A stretch of DNA of 64,000 bases, from NCBI GenBank assembly GCA_944324465.1, contig CALUWI010000007.1:1-64000 (forward strand). The letters run 5' to 3'. A program made the translations under genes and the position numbers. The notes under the pieces are model-generated. The model was not told the DNA's origin. It saw only the letters and a list, made by a program, of their open reading frames with translations, and searched no databases. Origin of the DNA: an uncultured Mucispirillum sp. Lineage in GTDB: Bacteria; Chrysiogenota; Deferribacteres; Deferribacterales; Mucispirillaceae. Shown here piece by piece: positions 46,756-55,824 of this stretch; the stretch's first letter is position 1, and the number at the start of each line of letters is the position of its first letter.

Positions 46756-47526
46756 TTACTTATTAATATCTACTACCTGCACAGGCACATTGCCAACAAG
46801 CATATTTTTAAGTGATAAAAATGCAGGAGTATCATCTGTTACAAGCACTTCTCTAAGACCTTTTTCTGTATCAGGCAGGTTTAATTTTTTAATATCTTCT
46901 ATAATATAATGTGTGCTGTCTACAATAGATACATTAGGAAGATATTTTCCAATTAAATCTTTTAATACTGGATAATGGGTGCAGCCTAAAATTACAGTGT
47001 CTATTCCAGTTTCTGCAATATTTTTAAGAGTTTCTTCTACAACTGTTTCTGCCACTTTGCCAGAAATCATTGCTTCTTCTACAAGTGGCACAAAAAGCGG
47101 GCATGCCTGCTGATAAACTTGAGCGTCTGGAAGCATTTCTTTTATTGCATGTATGTAAGATTTACTGTTTACTGTTGCATGAGTGCCAAGTACACCGATT
47201 TTTTTATTTTTAGTTAAATCTACAGCATATTTTGCTCCCGGCTTTATAACTCCCAGAACGGGAATATTAAGTGATTTTTCTAAATCAGGCAGAGCATGAG
47301 ATGAAATAGTGTTGCAGGCAACAATTAAGGCGGAAATATTATATTTTTCTTTTAAAAATGAGCCGCACTCTATACTGTAGCGGATAATAGTTTCTCTTGA
47401 ACGGTTGCCGTAAGGCACTCTTGCCACATCACCAAGATATATCAAATCCTGCTTTTTAAAATATGCTGCTACAGCTTTATATACTGTTAAGCCACCTATG
47501 CCCGAATCATATACACCTATTGCCAC
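46756..47526 (-). CDS. murI: Glutamate racemase
   Basis: 256 residues. YDSGIGGLTVYKA at the N terminus, YGNRS, the first catalytic Cys in VACNTISSHALP, and the second in LGCTHYPVL. Makes D-glutamate for peptidoglycan. It uses a GTG start preceded by GGAGA. It stands divergent from the RNA methyltransferase gene. Confidence 0.95.
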   Translation of the reverse strand: MAIGVYDSGIGGLTVYKAVAAYFKKQDLIYLGDVARVPYGNRSRETIIRYSIECGSFLKEKYNISALIVACNTISSHALPDLEKSLNIPVLGVIKPGAKYAVDLTKNKKIGVLGTHATVNSKSYIHAIKEMLPDAQVYQQACPLFVPLVEEAMISGKVAETVVEETLKNIAETGIDTVILGCTHYPVLKDLIGKYLPNVSIVDSTHYIIEDIKKLNLPDTEKGLREVLVTDDTPAFLSLKNMLVGNVPVQVVDINK

Positions 47527-47644
47527 AGTATCTCCAAAAGAATTTATATAATAATTAAGTGCTTTATGCTATCATACTGTTTAAATGAATGTCAATTAGT
47601 TTGAGAATAAAATCTGTCAAAATATTTTCATTTGTAAAATATAC

Positions 47645-47673
47645 TATACATCTTTAAAAAATTTCCTTATATT
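47645..47673 (+). promoter_or_regulatory. Promoter, leaderless type
   Basis: TATACA (47645-47650), 17-nt spacer, TATATT (47668-47673), then eight bases to the ATG at 47682 with no ribosome binding site. The -35 is weak. Confidence 0.45.
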
Positions 47674-47681
47674 AGTTCACT

Positions 47682-48851
47682 ATGGAAAAAGAAATAATCA
47701 AAAATTTAGAAATAACTGATACATCCTATGGTGGAGCAGGTGTTGGCAGAAGTGAAAGCGGACAGGTAATATTTGTGCAGAAAACTGTGGAAGGTGATAT
47801 TATAGATGCAGAAATATTTGAAGATAAAAAAAGTTTTGCTTTTGCCCGCCTTATTAAAATTGTTAAACCATCAAGTTTGAGGATTAAGCCAGAATGTACA
47901 GCAGCTTCTATGTGCGGCGGCTGTTCTTTTGCTCATATTTCATATGATGCTCAGCAAGATATAAAAAAACGCATTGTATTAAACCAGTTTAGGAAATACA
48001 GGCACAGTCTGCCTGAAATAAAAATAATAAAAAGCAGTAATCAGGAATACAGACTGCGGGCAACAGCAAGAAGTAAAAACGGTAAAATTGGTTTTTTTGA
48101 ACATGGTACAAATAAACTTATTGCCGCAGAAACATGTCCTGTAATTAAAAAAAGCCTTTATAATAAAATGAAAGAGTTTGCATATATTAATAACTTAACT
48201 GGAGAAATATATGCAGTAGAAAATGATGAAGGCTTATCTCTTGCAGATATTAAAGCAGAAAATATTGATTATAAAAATATGGGTAGTTTTGAAGGTGTAT
48301 GTATAAATAACAAAAAATACGGACTTTCAAATATTGCTTTTAATACCCCTTATGGTGCTGTGCAGGTTACATATAAATCATTTTTTCAGGCAAATAGGTA
48401 TTTATTAAAAGATTTTCAGGAATATGCTTACAGCCTTGTTTCAAGGGGTTTAGATATTGTAGAGCTTTATGCTGGAGCTGGTTTTTTCACATGTGCATTA
48501 ATAGAAAAAGGAAAAGTAGAGGCATGTGAAAGTGACCAAATATCATCAAATTTAGGCAGGCAGTCAGGCTATAATATAAAAACAATGGACAGCGGTACAT
48601 TTTTATCAAAAATAAAAAAAGGCGACAGCCTTTTTTTAGACCCGCCGCGAGATGGTGCAGATAAAAAAGTAATAGAAAATATAAAAAGATTAAGCCCTTA
48701 TGAAATAATATATGTTTCATGTAACCCTGTTACTCTTGCACGGGATATTATAAGGCTTGAAGAAAAGTATAAAATAACTGATTTTACTTTATTTGATATG
48801 TATCCAGATACTTATCATATAGAAAGTGTAGTCAGGCTGCAAAGGATATAG
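47682..48851 (+). CDS. RNA (uracil-5-)-methyltransferase, RumA/RlmD type
   Basis: 389 residues. N-terminal TRAM domain (about 1-60), iron-sulfur cysteines in ECTAASMCGGCSF plus the later ETCPV, then a SAM-binding domain with VELYAGAGFFTCAL and FLDPPRDGADK, and the catalytic cysteine in YVSCNPVTLARD. Family members make m5U in 23S rRNA (U747 or U1939) or tRNA U54. The exact target cannot be read. First gene of a run to pbp. Confidence 0.9.
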   Translation: MEKEIIKNLEITDTSYGGAGVGRSESGQVIFVQKTVEGDIIDAEIFEDKKSFAFARLIKIVKPSSLRIKPECTAASMCGGCSFAHISYDAQQDIKKRIVLNQFRKYRHSLPEIKIIKSSNQEYRLRATARSKNGKIGFFEHGTNKLIAAETCPVIKKSLYNKMKEFAYINNLTGEIYAVENDEGLSLADIKAENIDYKNMGSFEGVCINNKKYGLSNIAFNTPYGAVQVTYKSFFQANRYLLKDFQEYAYSLVSRGLDIVELYAGAGFFTCALIEKGKVEACESDQISSNLGRQSGYNIKTMDSGTFLSKIKKGDSLFLDPPRDGADKKVIENIKRLSPYEIIYVSCNPVTLARDIIRLEEKYKITDFTLFDMYPDTYHIESVVRLQRI

Positions 48852-48852
48852 T

Positions 48853-49320
48853 ATGAAAATCACAGTAAATTATATAAGTAATGTATTTTTAGCATTTATT
48901 TTTGCACTTCTTCCATATACTGCATTAATTAAAATGTTTATAAAAAATAAAGATACACCCTTTTTTACTTTTGATATGGTTTTAATGGTGGTTTTAAATA
49001 TTATAGTATATATTTTGGCAGTAACTGGTCTTGAGATAGCAGAAAACAAGGCAAAAGAAAAGGGTGTAAAAACTCACCTTACATTTGCATTATTTATATT
49101 ATTAGTGCTGCCTGTAATATTAAAATATATAATAGGCATGATGATTTCAGTAGTGCCTGAATTAGTGCAGTACAATATAACTATGGCAGATGATATAATA
49201 TTGATTGTATATGTAATTATTCTTTTAATTGCATTTTTTAGATATTCAGAAAAGGCTGTATATTTTTTAGCACCGCTTTTTATTTATTATGTTTATGCAG
49301 CTTGTCAGCATGTGGGGTAG
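48853..49320 (+). CDS. Integral membrane hypothetical protein
   Basis: 155 residues with four or five predicted membrane helices (about 5-27, 35-60, 75-100, 112-130, 135-152). One nt after the preceding stop and 3 nt before rdgB, so co-transcribed. No family recognised. Confidence 0.75.
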   Translation: MKITVNYISNVFLAFIFALLPYTALIKMFIKNKDTPFFTFDMVLMVVLNIIVYILAVTGLEIAENKAKEKGVKTHLTFALFILLVLPVILKYIIGMMISVVPELVQYNITMADDIILIVYVIILLIAFFRYSEKAVYFLAPLFIYYVYAACQHVG

Positions 49321-49323
49321 GTT

Positions 49324-49899
49324 ATGATTTTATATGTAGCAACAAAAAATCAGGGAAAAATTAAAGAGATAAATAAGATAATGGAAAGTGCTGGTATTAC
49401 ATGCAAATCTTTTCCAGATATGGAAGATGTGGAAGAAACAGGCAGCACTTTTGAAGAAAATGCAAAAATTAAGGCAGATTTTTTATCTTCTAAATTAAGA
49501 GATGAATATGTTATTGCAGATGATTCCGGCTTATCTGTTGATGCACTGCAGGGAGCACCTGGAATTTATTCTGCCAGATATTCAGGCACTCATGGCGATG
49601 ATAAAGCAAATAATTTTAAAGTATTAAAGGAAATGCAGGGTAAAGAGAACAGGAAATGCCGCTTTATATGTGCTATAGCTCTTTCAAAAAACGGCACAAC
49701 AGTAAAAACATTCCATGGAGAGCTGGAAGGGGAAGTAGGATATGAAGAAAGGGGCGAAAACGGCTTTGGGTATGACAGTATATTTTTACTTCCAAATGGA
49801 AAAACTACAGCAGAAATAGACAGCGATGAAAAAAATAAAATAAGCCACAGATATAAGGCATTAGAACAGTTAAGGGACTACCTTGGTACAATAATATAA
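49324..49899 (+). CDS. rdgB: XTP/dITP pyrophosphatase
   Basis: 191 residues, full HAM1/RdgB length. VATKNQGKIKEI at the N terminus, ENAKIKA, ADDSGLSVDALQGAPGIYSARY, GFGYDSIF and SHRYKAL. Removes inosine and xanthosine triphosphates. Inside the operon between a membrane protein and the PBP gene. Confidence 0.95.
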   Translation: MILYVATKNQGKIKEINKIMESAGITCKSFPDMEDVEETGSTFEENAKIKADFLSSKLRDEYVIADDSGLSVDALQGAPGIYSARYSGTHGDDKANNFKVLKEMQGKENRKCRFICAIALSKNGTTVKTFHGELEGEVGYEERGENGFGYDSIFLLPNGKTTAEIDSDEKNKISHRYKALEQLRDYLGTII

Positions 49900-49903
49900 T
49901 AAT

Positions 49904-51814
49904 ATGAAAAAATTAATTGCAGTTTTTATTATTCTTTTTGTTTTGCAGCTTGCAGCAGGTCTTGCTTTATACATTCATTCAGAAGTTGAATATGTAAAAG
50001 TGTATGTACCAGATACTGATAATATTACTGCGTATAATGATACAATAGCTTTTACTGTTTATGGACAGGATAACTTTGTAATGTATAAAAAATATTATGT
50101 CAGGCAGGAAAAACTGCGTGGCGATTATGATATTTCCAAGATTATGCCAATGGTGGAGATTTTGATAAATGAAAGATATAAAACAGTTAAAGAGCAGGGC
50201 ATAGAAAGGTGGAAAAAGATAATATTAAATTATCAAGGTATAGAGCCATTTTCTCTTGAAGCTGCAGCATATCTTCATTATACCGATATGCTTATATCTA
50301 AAAGCAGACTTACTGGTATTAAAAAAGAGCTTTTAAGGTGGTATACTATTGACAAGCTGAATAATCAGTACAGCAGAGTTGGGCTTACAAAGCTGTTTTT
50401 AGACAGTTCTAAATATGCAGAAAATCTTTACGGTATAGCTGCCGCTTCAAAATATTATTTTAATAAAGATATAAAAGATATAAACCATTTACAGCAGGCT
50501 TTTCTGCTTGCTGCCATTTCTTTTTCTAATAAATCTTATGATGCAGTAAAAGATTATCAGGAGCTAGACAGGAAAGCCCGCAGTATCTTAAATAAATTAA
50601 ACCAGCAGAATATTATATCAGACAGCAAATTAGCAGAATATATGGCAATGAATGTAACATTAGAGCCAGAAAATATTAAAACGGCAGAGCCTGCATATTT
50701 AAACGGAGTATTTAAGCAGATAGCAGATATTAAAGAGATAAAAGAAAATATAGGAAAGAAAAATATAGAAATATATACAGGATATAATGAAAAAGCAAAT
50801 ATTGCAGCAAGAAGTGCATTAAGTGAATATTTTAAAAATAAAGATGATAAACTTCAGGCTGCATTTGTTCTGCTTAATAATGATACACAGGAGATTATGG
50901 CAGCAATAGGCAGCCGTGAGTATAATACAAAAGTTAATAGAGCATTAACAACATCAAGGCAGATGGCATCTACATTTAAGCCAGTTGTGTTTTTAGCCGC
51001 TTTTGAAAAGGGTATAAAACCATCTGACCAGATTATAGATATGCCTTATGATTTTAGAGTAGGTAATGTAATATACAGACCAAATAATTATAACGGATAT
51101 TTTATGGGAAAAATTCCTGTCCGTTATGCTTTTACTTATTCTTTAAATAATTCAACAGTAAAACTTGCTGAGCGTGTAGGTCTTAATTATATATGTGAAT
51201 TAAGTAAATCAATGGGTATGAATAAAGAAGTCAGACCATTTTATGCTATGGCTTTAGGAGCATTTCCTGCAACCCCATTGACTGTTGCACAAATTTATTC
51301 TACAATAGGAAACATGGGGGAGTATAAAAAGGCTGTTCTTGCAACAGGTTATAAAGTGGGCAGTAAATATGTTGATTTGCGTCCAAAGGGTAAAAGAGTT
51401 GTTTCTGCAGAAGCTGCATACCAGACATTATATATAATGCAGGCAGTAGCAAGCAGAGGTACAGCACGAGGAGCAAACCTGTTAAAAGGAACTGGAGCAA
51501 AAACAGGCACATCTAACGATACAAAAGATGCCTGGACAGCCGCAGTTTTTGGTGATTATACAGCAGTTGTATGGGTTGGTTATGATGATTTAAGCCCTAT
51601 AACTTATGCAGGCAGTGGTGGACGGCTTGCAGCCCCTTTAATATCTTCATTTCAAAGAAAATATTTCGGAGCAGATGCTGCATTCTCATTCCAGAAACCT
51701 GCAAATATTGTATTTAAAAGAGTTGATGCAAGAACAGGATACTTAACCAGTAAGAAAAAAGCAGGCTCATACATTGAAGCATATAATAAAAACAAGCTGC
51801 CAAAGTATGAATAG
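49904..51814 (+). CDS. Class A-like PBP with degenerate glycosyltransferase domain
   Basis: 636 residues. N-terminal membrane anchor (about 3-25). Residues 70-260 align with the GT51 glycosyltransferase region (FLDSSKYAENLYGIAAASKYYFNKDIKDI matches the usual YGIEAAA..YFGK segment). However, EDxxFxxHxG reads ERYKTVKEQG and the GGSTITQQ motif is missing. The transpeptidase half is intact: STFK (Ser356, Lys359), SLN, and KTGT (Lys533-Gly535). It can therefore crosslink but probably not polymerise glycan. Preceded closely by rdgB. Confidence 0.88.
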   Translation: MKKLIAVFIILFVLQLAAGLALYIHSEVEYVKVYVPDTDNITAYNDTIAFTVYGQDNFVMYKKYYVRQEKLRGDYDISKIMPMVEILINERYKTVKEQGIERWKKIILNYQGIEPFSLEAAAYLHYTDMLISKSRLTGIKKELLRWYTIDKLNNQYSRVGLTKLFLDSSKYAENLYGIAAASKYYFNKDIKDINHLQQAFLLAAISFSNKSYDAVKDYQELDRKARSILNKLNQQNIISDSKLAEYMAMNVTLEPENIKTAEPAYLNGVFKQIADIKEIKENIGKKNIEIYTGYNEKANIAARSALSEYFKNKDDKLQAAFVLLNNDTQEIMAAIGSREYNTKVNRALTTSRQMASTFKPVVFLAAFEKGIKPSDQIIDMPYDFRVGNVIYRPNNYNGYFMGKIPVRYAFTYSLNNSTVKLAERVGLNYICELSKSMGMNKEVRPFYAMALGAFPATPLTVAQIYSTIGNMGEYKKAVLATGYKVGSKYVDLRPKGKRVVSAEAAYQTLYIMQAVASRGTARGANLLKGTGAKTGTSNDTKDAWTAAVFGDYTAVVWVGYDDLSPITYAGSGGRLAAPLISSFQRKYFGADAAFSFQKPANIVFKRVDARTGYLTSKKKAGSYIEAYNKNKLPKYE

Positions 51815-51836
51815 ATTATAAATAAATTTAATTATT

Positions 51837-51881
51837 AAAACTATGGGCGTGTATTCATAAGTTTTAATACACTATAGTTTT
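51837..51881 (+). terminator. Hairpin after PBP gene
   Basis: Long two-part stem: AAAACTAT with ATAGTTTT, and GTGTATT with AATACAC inside. It is 22 nt after the stop. No T run follows, so it may be a 3' end stem or a weak terminator. Confidence 0.5.
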
Positions 51882-51959
51882 GTACTGCATCATACAGTGT
51901 AAAACTGGCAGAATTGGCAGAACATATTTTTTGCTAGAAATCTATAAGTGAGTGTAATT

Positions 51960-52493
51960 ATGGAAAAATTAAAGGACAAACAAGACCGTATTTATCTGAC
52001 AGGCTTTATGGGAACAGGTAAAAGCACAGTAGGTGCTTATTTAAGCCGCATTACATCCCGCAGAATTATTGATACTGACAGTCTTATTGAAAAAGAATCT
52101 GGTATGAGTATTGCAGAAATCTTTAAATCACATGATGAAGCTTATTTTAGAGAGCTTGAAAGAAGTGTATTAATGAGTACATTTCAGTTAAAAAATGTAA
52201 TTATTTCAACAGGGGGCGGACTTCCCTGCTATGAAGATAATATGAAGCTTATTAATGCAAATGGTGTATCTGTATGCCTTATGGCAAGACCTGATGTAAT
52301 ATTATCAAGGGTTTCATTTGAAAAAAATGTCCGTCCGCTGCTGCAGGGGGAGGATAGAGTGGAAAAATTAAATTTACTTATGCAAAAAAGAGTGTATTAT
52401 TATATATTAGCAGATATATTAGTAGATACATCCGATAAGTCTATTGATGAAATAGCAAAATATATATGTGTAGAGGCAGGTATAAAAAAATGA
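51960..52493 (+). CDS. aroK: Shikimate kinase
   Basis: 177 residues from the ATG at 51960. P loop GFMGTGKSTVG, DTDSLIEKESGMSIAEIF, shikimate contacts STGGGLPCYED and lid NVRPLL. Phosphorylates shikimate. Its stop overlaps the aroB start (ATGA). Upstream ribosome binding site is weak. Confidence 0.94.
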   Translation: MEKLKDKQDRIYLTGFMGTGKSTVGAYLSRITSRRIIDTDSLIEKESGMSIAEIFKSHDEAYFRELERSVLMSTFQLKNVIISTGGGLPCYEDNMKLINANGVSVCLMARPDVILSRVSFEKNVRPLLQGEDRVEKLNLLMQKRVYYYILADILVDTSDKSIDEIAKYICVEAGIKK

Positions 52494-53530
52494 AGAGTAT
52501 TACAGTAAATATTTCAGAAAGTAAAACAAATTACAGTATATTTATAGGCAGTGACTTTATTGGAGACAAACTTGCCCAGTATGAAAAAGAAGGTGCATAT
52601 TTTATTATAGACAGCAGAGTTGCATCTTTTTATAAAAACATTATTCCAAAAGAGCGTGTATTTTTATTTCAGGCATCAGAAAAAAATAAAACACTTTTAA
52701 GTTTAGAAAAAATGCTTGATTTCTTAAGGCAGAATGATGCATTAAGAGATTCTACACTTGTGGCAGTAGGCGGCGGCATAACTGGTGATGTGGCAGCATT
52801 TGCAGCTTCTGTATATATGCGCGGCATTAAGCTCATTCAAGTGCCTACTACACTTTTAGCCATGGTAGATTCTAGTGTTGGCGGGAAAACTGCAGTAAAT
52901 TTTAAAGGCATAAAAAATAATATAGGTACTTTTTACCAGCCAAGTATGGTATTAATAGACAGCCATTTTTTAGACAGCCTGACAGATAAAGAATATTTAA
53001 ACGGACTTGCAGAAGCTATAAAAATAGCGGCTGTTAGAGATAAAGAATTTTTTGAATATATTGCTGCTAATAAAAACAGTATATTAAAGCGTTCAAAAGC
53101 AATAATGGAATATATAATCGCAGTTTCCTGCAGGTTAAAAGCAGAAATAGTAGAGCAGGATGAAAAGGAATCAGGTATTAGAAAACTGCTTAATTTTGGT
53201 CATACTGCTGCTCACGGTATAGAAAGTGATTCTAACCATAAAATACATCACGGGTTTGCTGTAGCATTAGGCATGATATATGAATCAAAATATGCTTTAA
53301 AAAACGGTCATACTGATAAAGCTACATATGATGCAATTTATGGACTTTTAAAATCTCTAAAATATCCAACCCATTATGAGCCAAAAGATATGGATAAAAT
53401 GCTTGAGGCCATTTCTAAAGATAAAAAAGCAGGCAAAAATGGGATAAGTATTGCACTCTCCGGCAAAAATATGCAGGGAGTTATTATAAATAACATAAAA
53501 CCAAAAGAATTAATTGACTTATTTCTATAA
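52490..53530 (+). CDS. aroB: 3-dehydroquinate synthase
   Basis: 346 residues from the ATG at 52490, in the aroK overlap. The NAD-binding ALRDSTLVAVGGGITGDVAAFAASVYMRG, TTLLAMVDSSVGGKTAVN and metal ligands in LNFGHTAAHGIES and KIHHGFAVALGM are present. Converts DAHP to 3-dehydroquinate. Confidence 0.95.
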   Translation: MKSITVNISESKTNYSIFIGSDFIGDKLAQYEKEGAYFIIDSRVASFYKNIIPKERVFLFQASEKNKTLLSLEKMLDFLRQNDALRDSTLVAVGGGITGDVAAFAASVYMRGIKLIQVPTTLLAMVDSSVGGKTAVNFKGIKNNIGTFYQPSMVLIDSHFLDSLTDKEYLNGLAEAIKIAAVRDKEFFEYIAANKNSILKRSKAIMEYIIAVSCRLKAEIVEQDEKESGIRKLLNFGHTAAHGIESDSNHKIHHGFAVALGMIYESKYALKNGHTDKATYDAIYGLLKSLKYPTHYEPKDMDKMLEAISKDKKAGKNGISIALSGKNMQGVIINNIKPKELIDLFL

Positions 53531-53561
53531 ATAAAAGTAATATATATAAACTGCTATATTC

Positions 53562-53612
53562 GTTTTAGATAAGGATATGGTTTAAAAATAATCTAAAATC
53601 CTTATCTAAAAC
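53562..53612 (+). other. Perfect 15-bp hairpin upstream of TPR gene
   Basis: GTTTTAGATAAGGAT (53562-53576) pairs exactly with ATCCTTATCTAAAAC (53598-53612) around a 21-nt loop. No T tract follows. It ends 13 nt before the AAGGGG ribosome binding site of the next gene. Confidence 0.7.
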
Positions 53613-53641
53613 AATTCAAATGTAAGTAAGGGGTGCAGCTG

Positions 53642-55396
53642 GTGGACGAAAGGACACATGCTCGCTATATGGCTGATATAGCTTATTTTCTTTCAAAAAT
53701 GGAAGCAGAGCCTAATTCTGGTTATTTTATACCTATTGCATTAGCGTATAACAAACTGGAAAAATATGATGAAACTATTGCAATGTGTAAAACTGCTGTT
53801 GAGCGTTTTCCATCAAACTGTGCTGCTAAAACTTTCCTTGCAGAAGCCTATGTTTATAAGGGGCTTTTTGACCAGGCACGGGAACTGCTTTTTGATGTTA
53901 CAGCAGAAGATGATAATAACTATAAAGCATTAAAGCTGCTTGGTATCATATGTAAAGAAAAAGGCGATAATACAGAAGCTCTTAAATATTTAACTGGGGC
54001 ATTTATCCGCAGTCCTGAAGATGAAGAAGTTCGCAAAATGATAGATGAGCTTGGCGGCACTTTAAACCCAGGTCAGATATATGATGAGCGTATGAAACGC
54101 CAGTCGCAAAATGCAGCAGAAAGCGAAGAAGATGAAGATTTAAAAACATATCAGGAAATAGATAAGCGTATCAGAAATGCTGAAATAATCATGGCAGATT
54201 TAGTTTCAGATACTACTATTAATGCTAGAAATTATACAGAGGAAGAAGATTTCCACTCTGATAATCCTAACGATTATATGCCGTTAATTACTAAGCATGA
54301 AGATGAGGAAGAAGAAAGCCTTTCCAGCAGTCCTGATGATTTTCTGCCGCAGATTAATAAATCAGAAGAAACTCAAGAACCTGTTGAAACTTTATCTTTT
54401 AATGAAGAAAGCGAAGATTTAGCATCCGCTTTACAGGAAGAAAGTAAAGTAGAAGAAACTGTAGAAGATAACAGCACAGATGATTTATTATCAGCTTTAT
54501 CAAATGAAGAAAAAAGCGAAGATTTAGCATCTGCTTTGCAGGAAGAAAATCAAGTAGAAGAAACTGCAGAAGATAACAGTACAGATGATTTATTATCAGC
54601 ATTATCAAATGAAGAAGAAAAAAGCGAAGATTTAGCATCTGCTTTGCAGGAAGAAAATCAAGTAGAAGAAACTTCAGAAGATAACAGCACAGATGATTTG
54701 TTATCAGCTTTATCAAATGAAGAAAAAAGCGAAGATTTAGCATCTGCTTTGCAGGAAGAAAATCAAGTAGCAGAAACTGCAGAAGATAACAGCACAGATG
54801 ATTTATTATCAGCTTTATCAAATGATGAAGAAAGTGAAGATACAGCAGAAACTCTGCAGGAAGAAGATACTTTAAATGAAACAGAGGGAACATTAGAAAA
54901 TAAAGAAATTAACACTCAGACAGCAGAAGATGAACAGCCTGCAGTAATAGAAGAAAGTAAAGATAATGAAGAATTATCAGCATTAGAAGAACCAGAAGAA
55001 AGCCAAAGTGCAATAGATAGTGATACAGAAGATACTGCAGAAGAAAGTGTATTCGCAGCAGATAATGAAAGTGATAATGAAGAAAGAGAACTTCTTCAAA
55101 AACAAGTACCGTCATCACTTGGCAGTATGACTTATGATGATATGATAGATGATGATTTTCAGTATGGAAAAATAGTTGATGAAAGCTATAAAGACAGTGA
55201 TAATCCGTCTATTGATTTAGGCGAATCTGCCCCATTTACTCAAGGCGACATTATGGATGAAATATTAAGTGCAGTTGGTATGACTCATGACGATATGGCA
55301 GATGATGAAAGAATAGATATTTCAGAAAAAGATAGAAAACTTATGCGACTGGAAAACTTTTTAGAAAAAGTGCAGCATAATAAGGAAAGCAGATGA
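53642..55396 (+). CDS. TPR protein with acidic tandem repeats
   Basis: About 584 residues. I choose the GTG at 53642 (VDERTHARYMAD...), 9 nt after AAGGGG; the GTG at 53633 touches that site. Residues about 10-140 hold tetratricopeptide repeats (SGYFIPIALAYNKLEKYDETI, CAAKTFLAEAYVYKGLFDQA, YKALKLLGIICKEKGD). The middle is a very acidic region with four near-identical 35/36-residue units at 54410-54832. The C terminus is conserved-looking (DIMDEILSAVGMTHDDMADDERIDISEKDRKLMRLENFLEKVQ). Probably a cytoplasmic scaffold; function unknown. Embedded in the aroKB-aroQ operon, with aroQ overlapping its stop. Confidence 0.85.
   Translation: MDERTHARYMADIAYFLSKMEAEPNSGYFIPIALAYNKLEKYDETIAMCKTAVERFPSNCAAKTFLAEAYVYKGLFDQARELLFDVTAEDDNNYKALKLLGIICKEKGDNTEALKYLTGAFIRSPEDEEVRKMIDELGGTLNPGQIYDERMKRQSQNAAESEEDEDLKTYQEIDKRIRNAEIIMADLVSDTTINARNYTEEEDFHSDNPNDYMPLITKHEDEEEESLSSSPDDFLPQINKSEETQEPVETLSFNEESEDLASALQEESKVEETVEDNSTDDLLSALSNEEKSEDLASALQEENQVEETAEDNSTDDLLSALSNEEEKSEDLASALQEENQVEETSEDNSTDDLLSALSNEEKSEDLASALQEENQVAETAEDNSTDDLLSALSNDEESEDTAETLQEEDTLNETEGTLENKEINTQTAEDEQPAVIEESKDNEELSALEEPEESQSAIDSDTEDTAEESVFAADNESDNEERELLQKQVPSSLGSMTYDDMIDDDFQYGKIVDESYKDSDNPSIDLGESAPFTQGDIMDEILSAVGMTHDDMADDERIDISEKDRKLMRLENFLEKVQHNKESR
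54410..54832 (+). repeat. Four tandem coding repeats of 105/108 bp
   Basis: Units begin at 54410, 54515, 54623 and 54728; a decayed fifth begins at 54833. Each encodes SEDLASALQEE...EDNSTDDLLSALSNEE. Copies 2-4 are close to identical at DNA level, suggesting recent expansion. Unit lengths are multiples of three, so copy-number change would keep the reading frame. Confidence 0.9.
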
Positions 55397-55824
55397 ATAT
55401 ATTAGTAATTAACGGACCAAATATTAATATGCTTGGCAAAAGAGAGCCAGGCCATTACGGACAAATCAGTTTTTATGAGCTTGAAGATTTAATTAGAGAG
55501 CAGGCAGAAAAATATGATATGGATATAGATTTTTTTCAGTCAAATTCTGAAGGCGAGATAGTGGACTGTATCCAGAAAGCATCAGGATATGATGGCATTA
55601 TTATTAATGCTGGTGCATATACTCATACAAGCATAGCAATAAGAGATGCACTGCTTTCTATTAATGCTAAATTTATAGAAGTTCATCTTTCAAATGTATT
55701 TGCCAGAGAGCCATTCCGTCATCATTCATATCTTTCTGATATTGCTATAGGTGTAATTGCTGGTTTTAGGGAAGATTCATATTTAATGGCAGTAGATTAT
55801 TTTGCAAATGGAGTATGGCAATGA
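55393..55824 (+). CDS. aroQ: 3-dehydroquinate dehydratase, type II
   Basis: 143 residues. LVINGPNINMLGKREPGHYG, catalytic Tyr in that loop, FFQSNSEGEIVDCIQ, IINAGAYTHTSIAIRDAL, and EVHLSNVFAREPFRHHSY. Dehydrates 3-dehydroquinate. Its start overlaps the TPR gene stop and its stop overlaps the M24 peptidase start. Confidence 0.96.
   Translation: MNILVINGPNINMLGKREPGHYGQISFYELEDLIREQAEKYDMDIDFFQSNSEGEIVDCIQKASGYDGIIINAGAYTHTSIAIRDALLSINAKFIEVHLSNVFAREPFRHHSYLSDIAIGVIAGFREDSYLMAVDYFANGVWQ

Noticed and set aside
54410-54832. CRISPR-like regular repeats
   Set aside because: The repeats are contiguous, in frame and coding, with no unique spacers. No other CRISPR candidate was seen in the window.
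54399-54893. Antisense ORF over the TPR tandem repeats
   Set aside because: It is a mirror of the acidic repeat and gives Leu/His-rich low complexity with no start signals.
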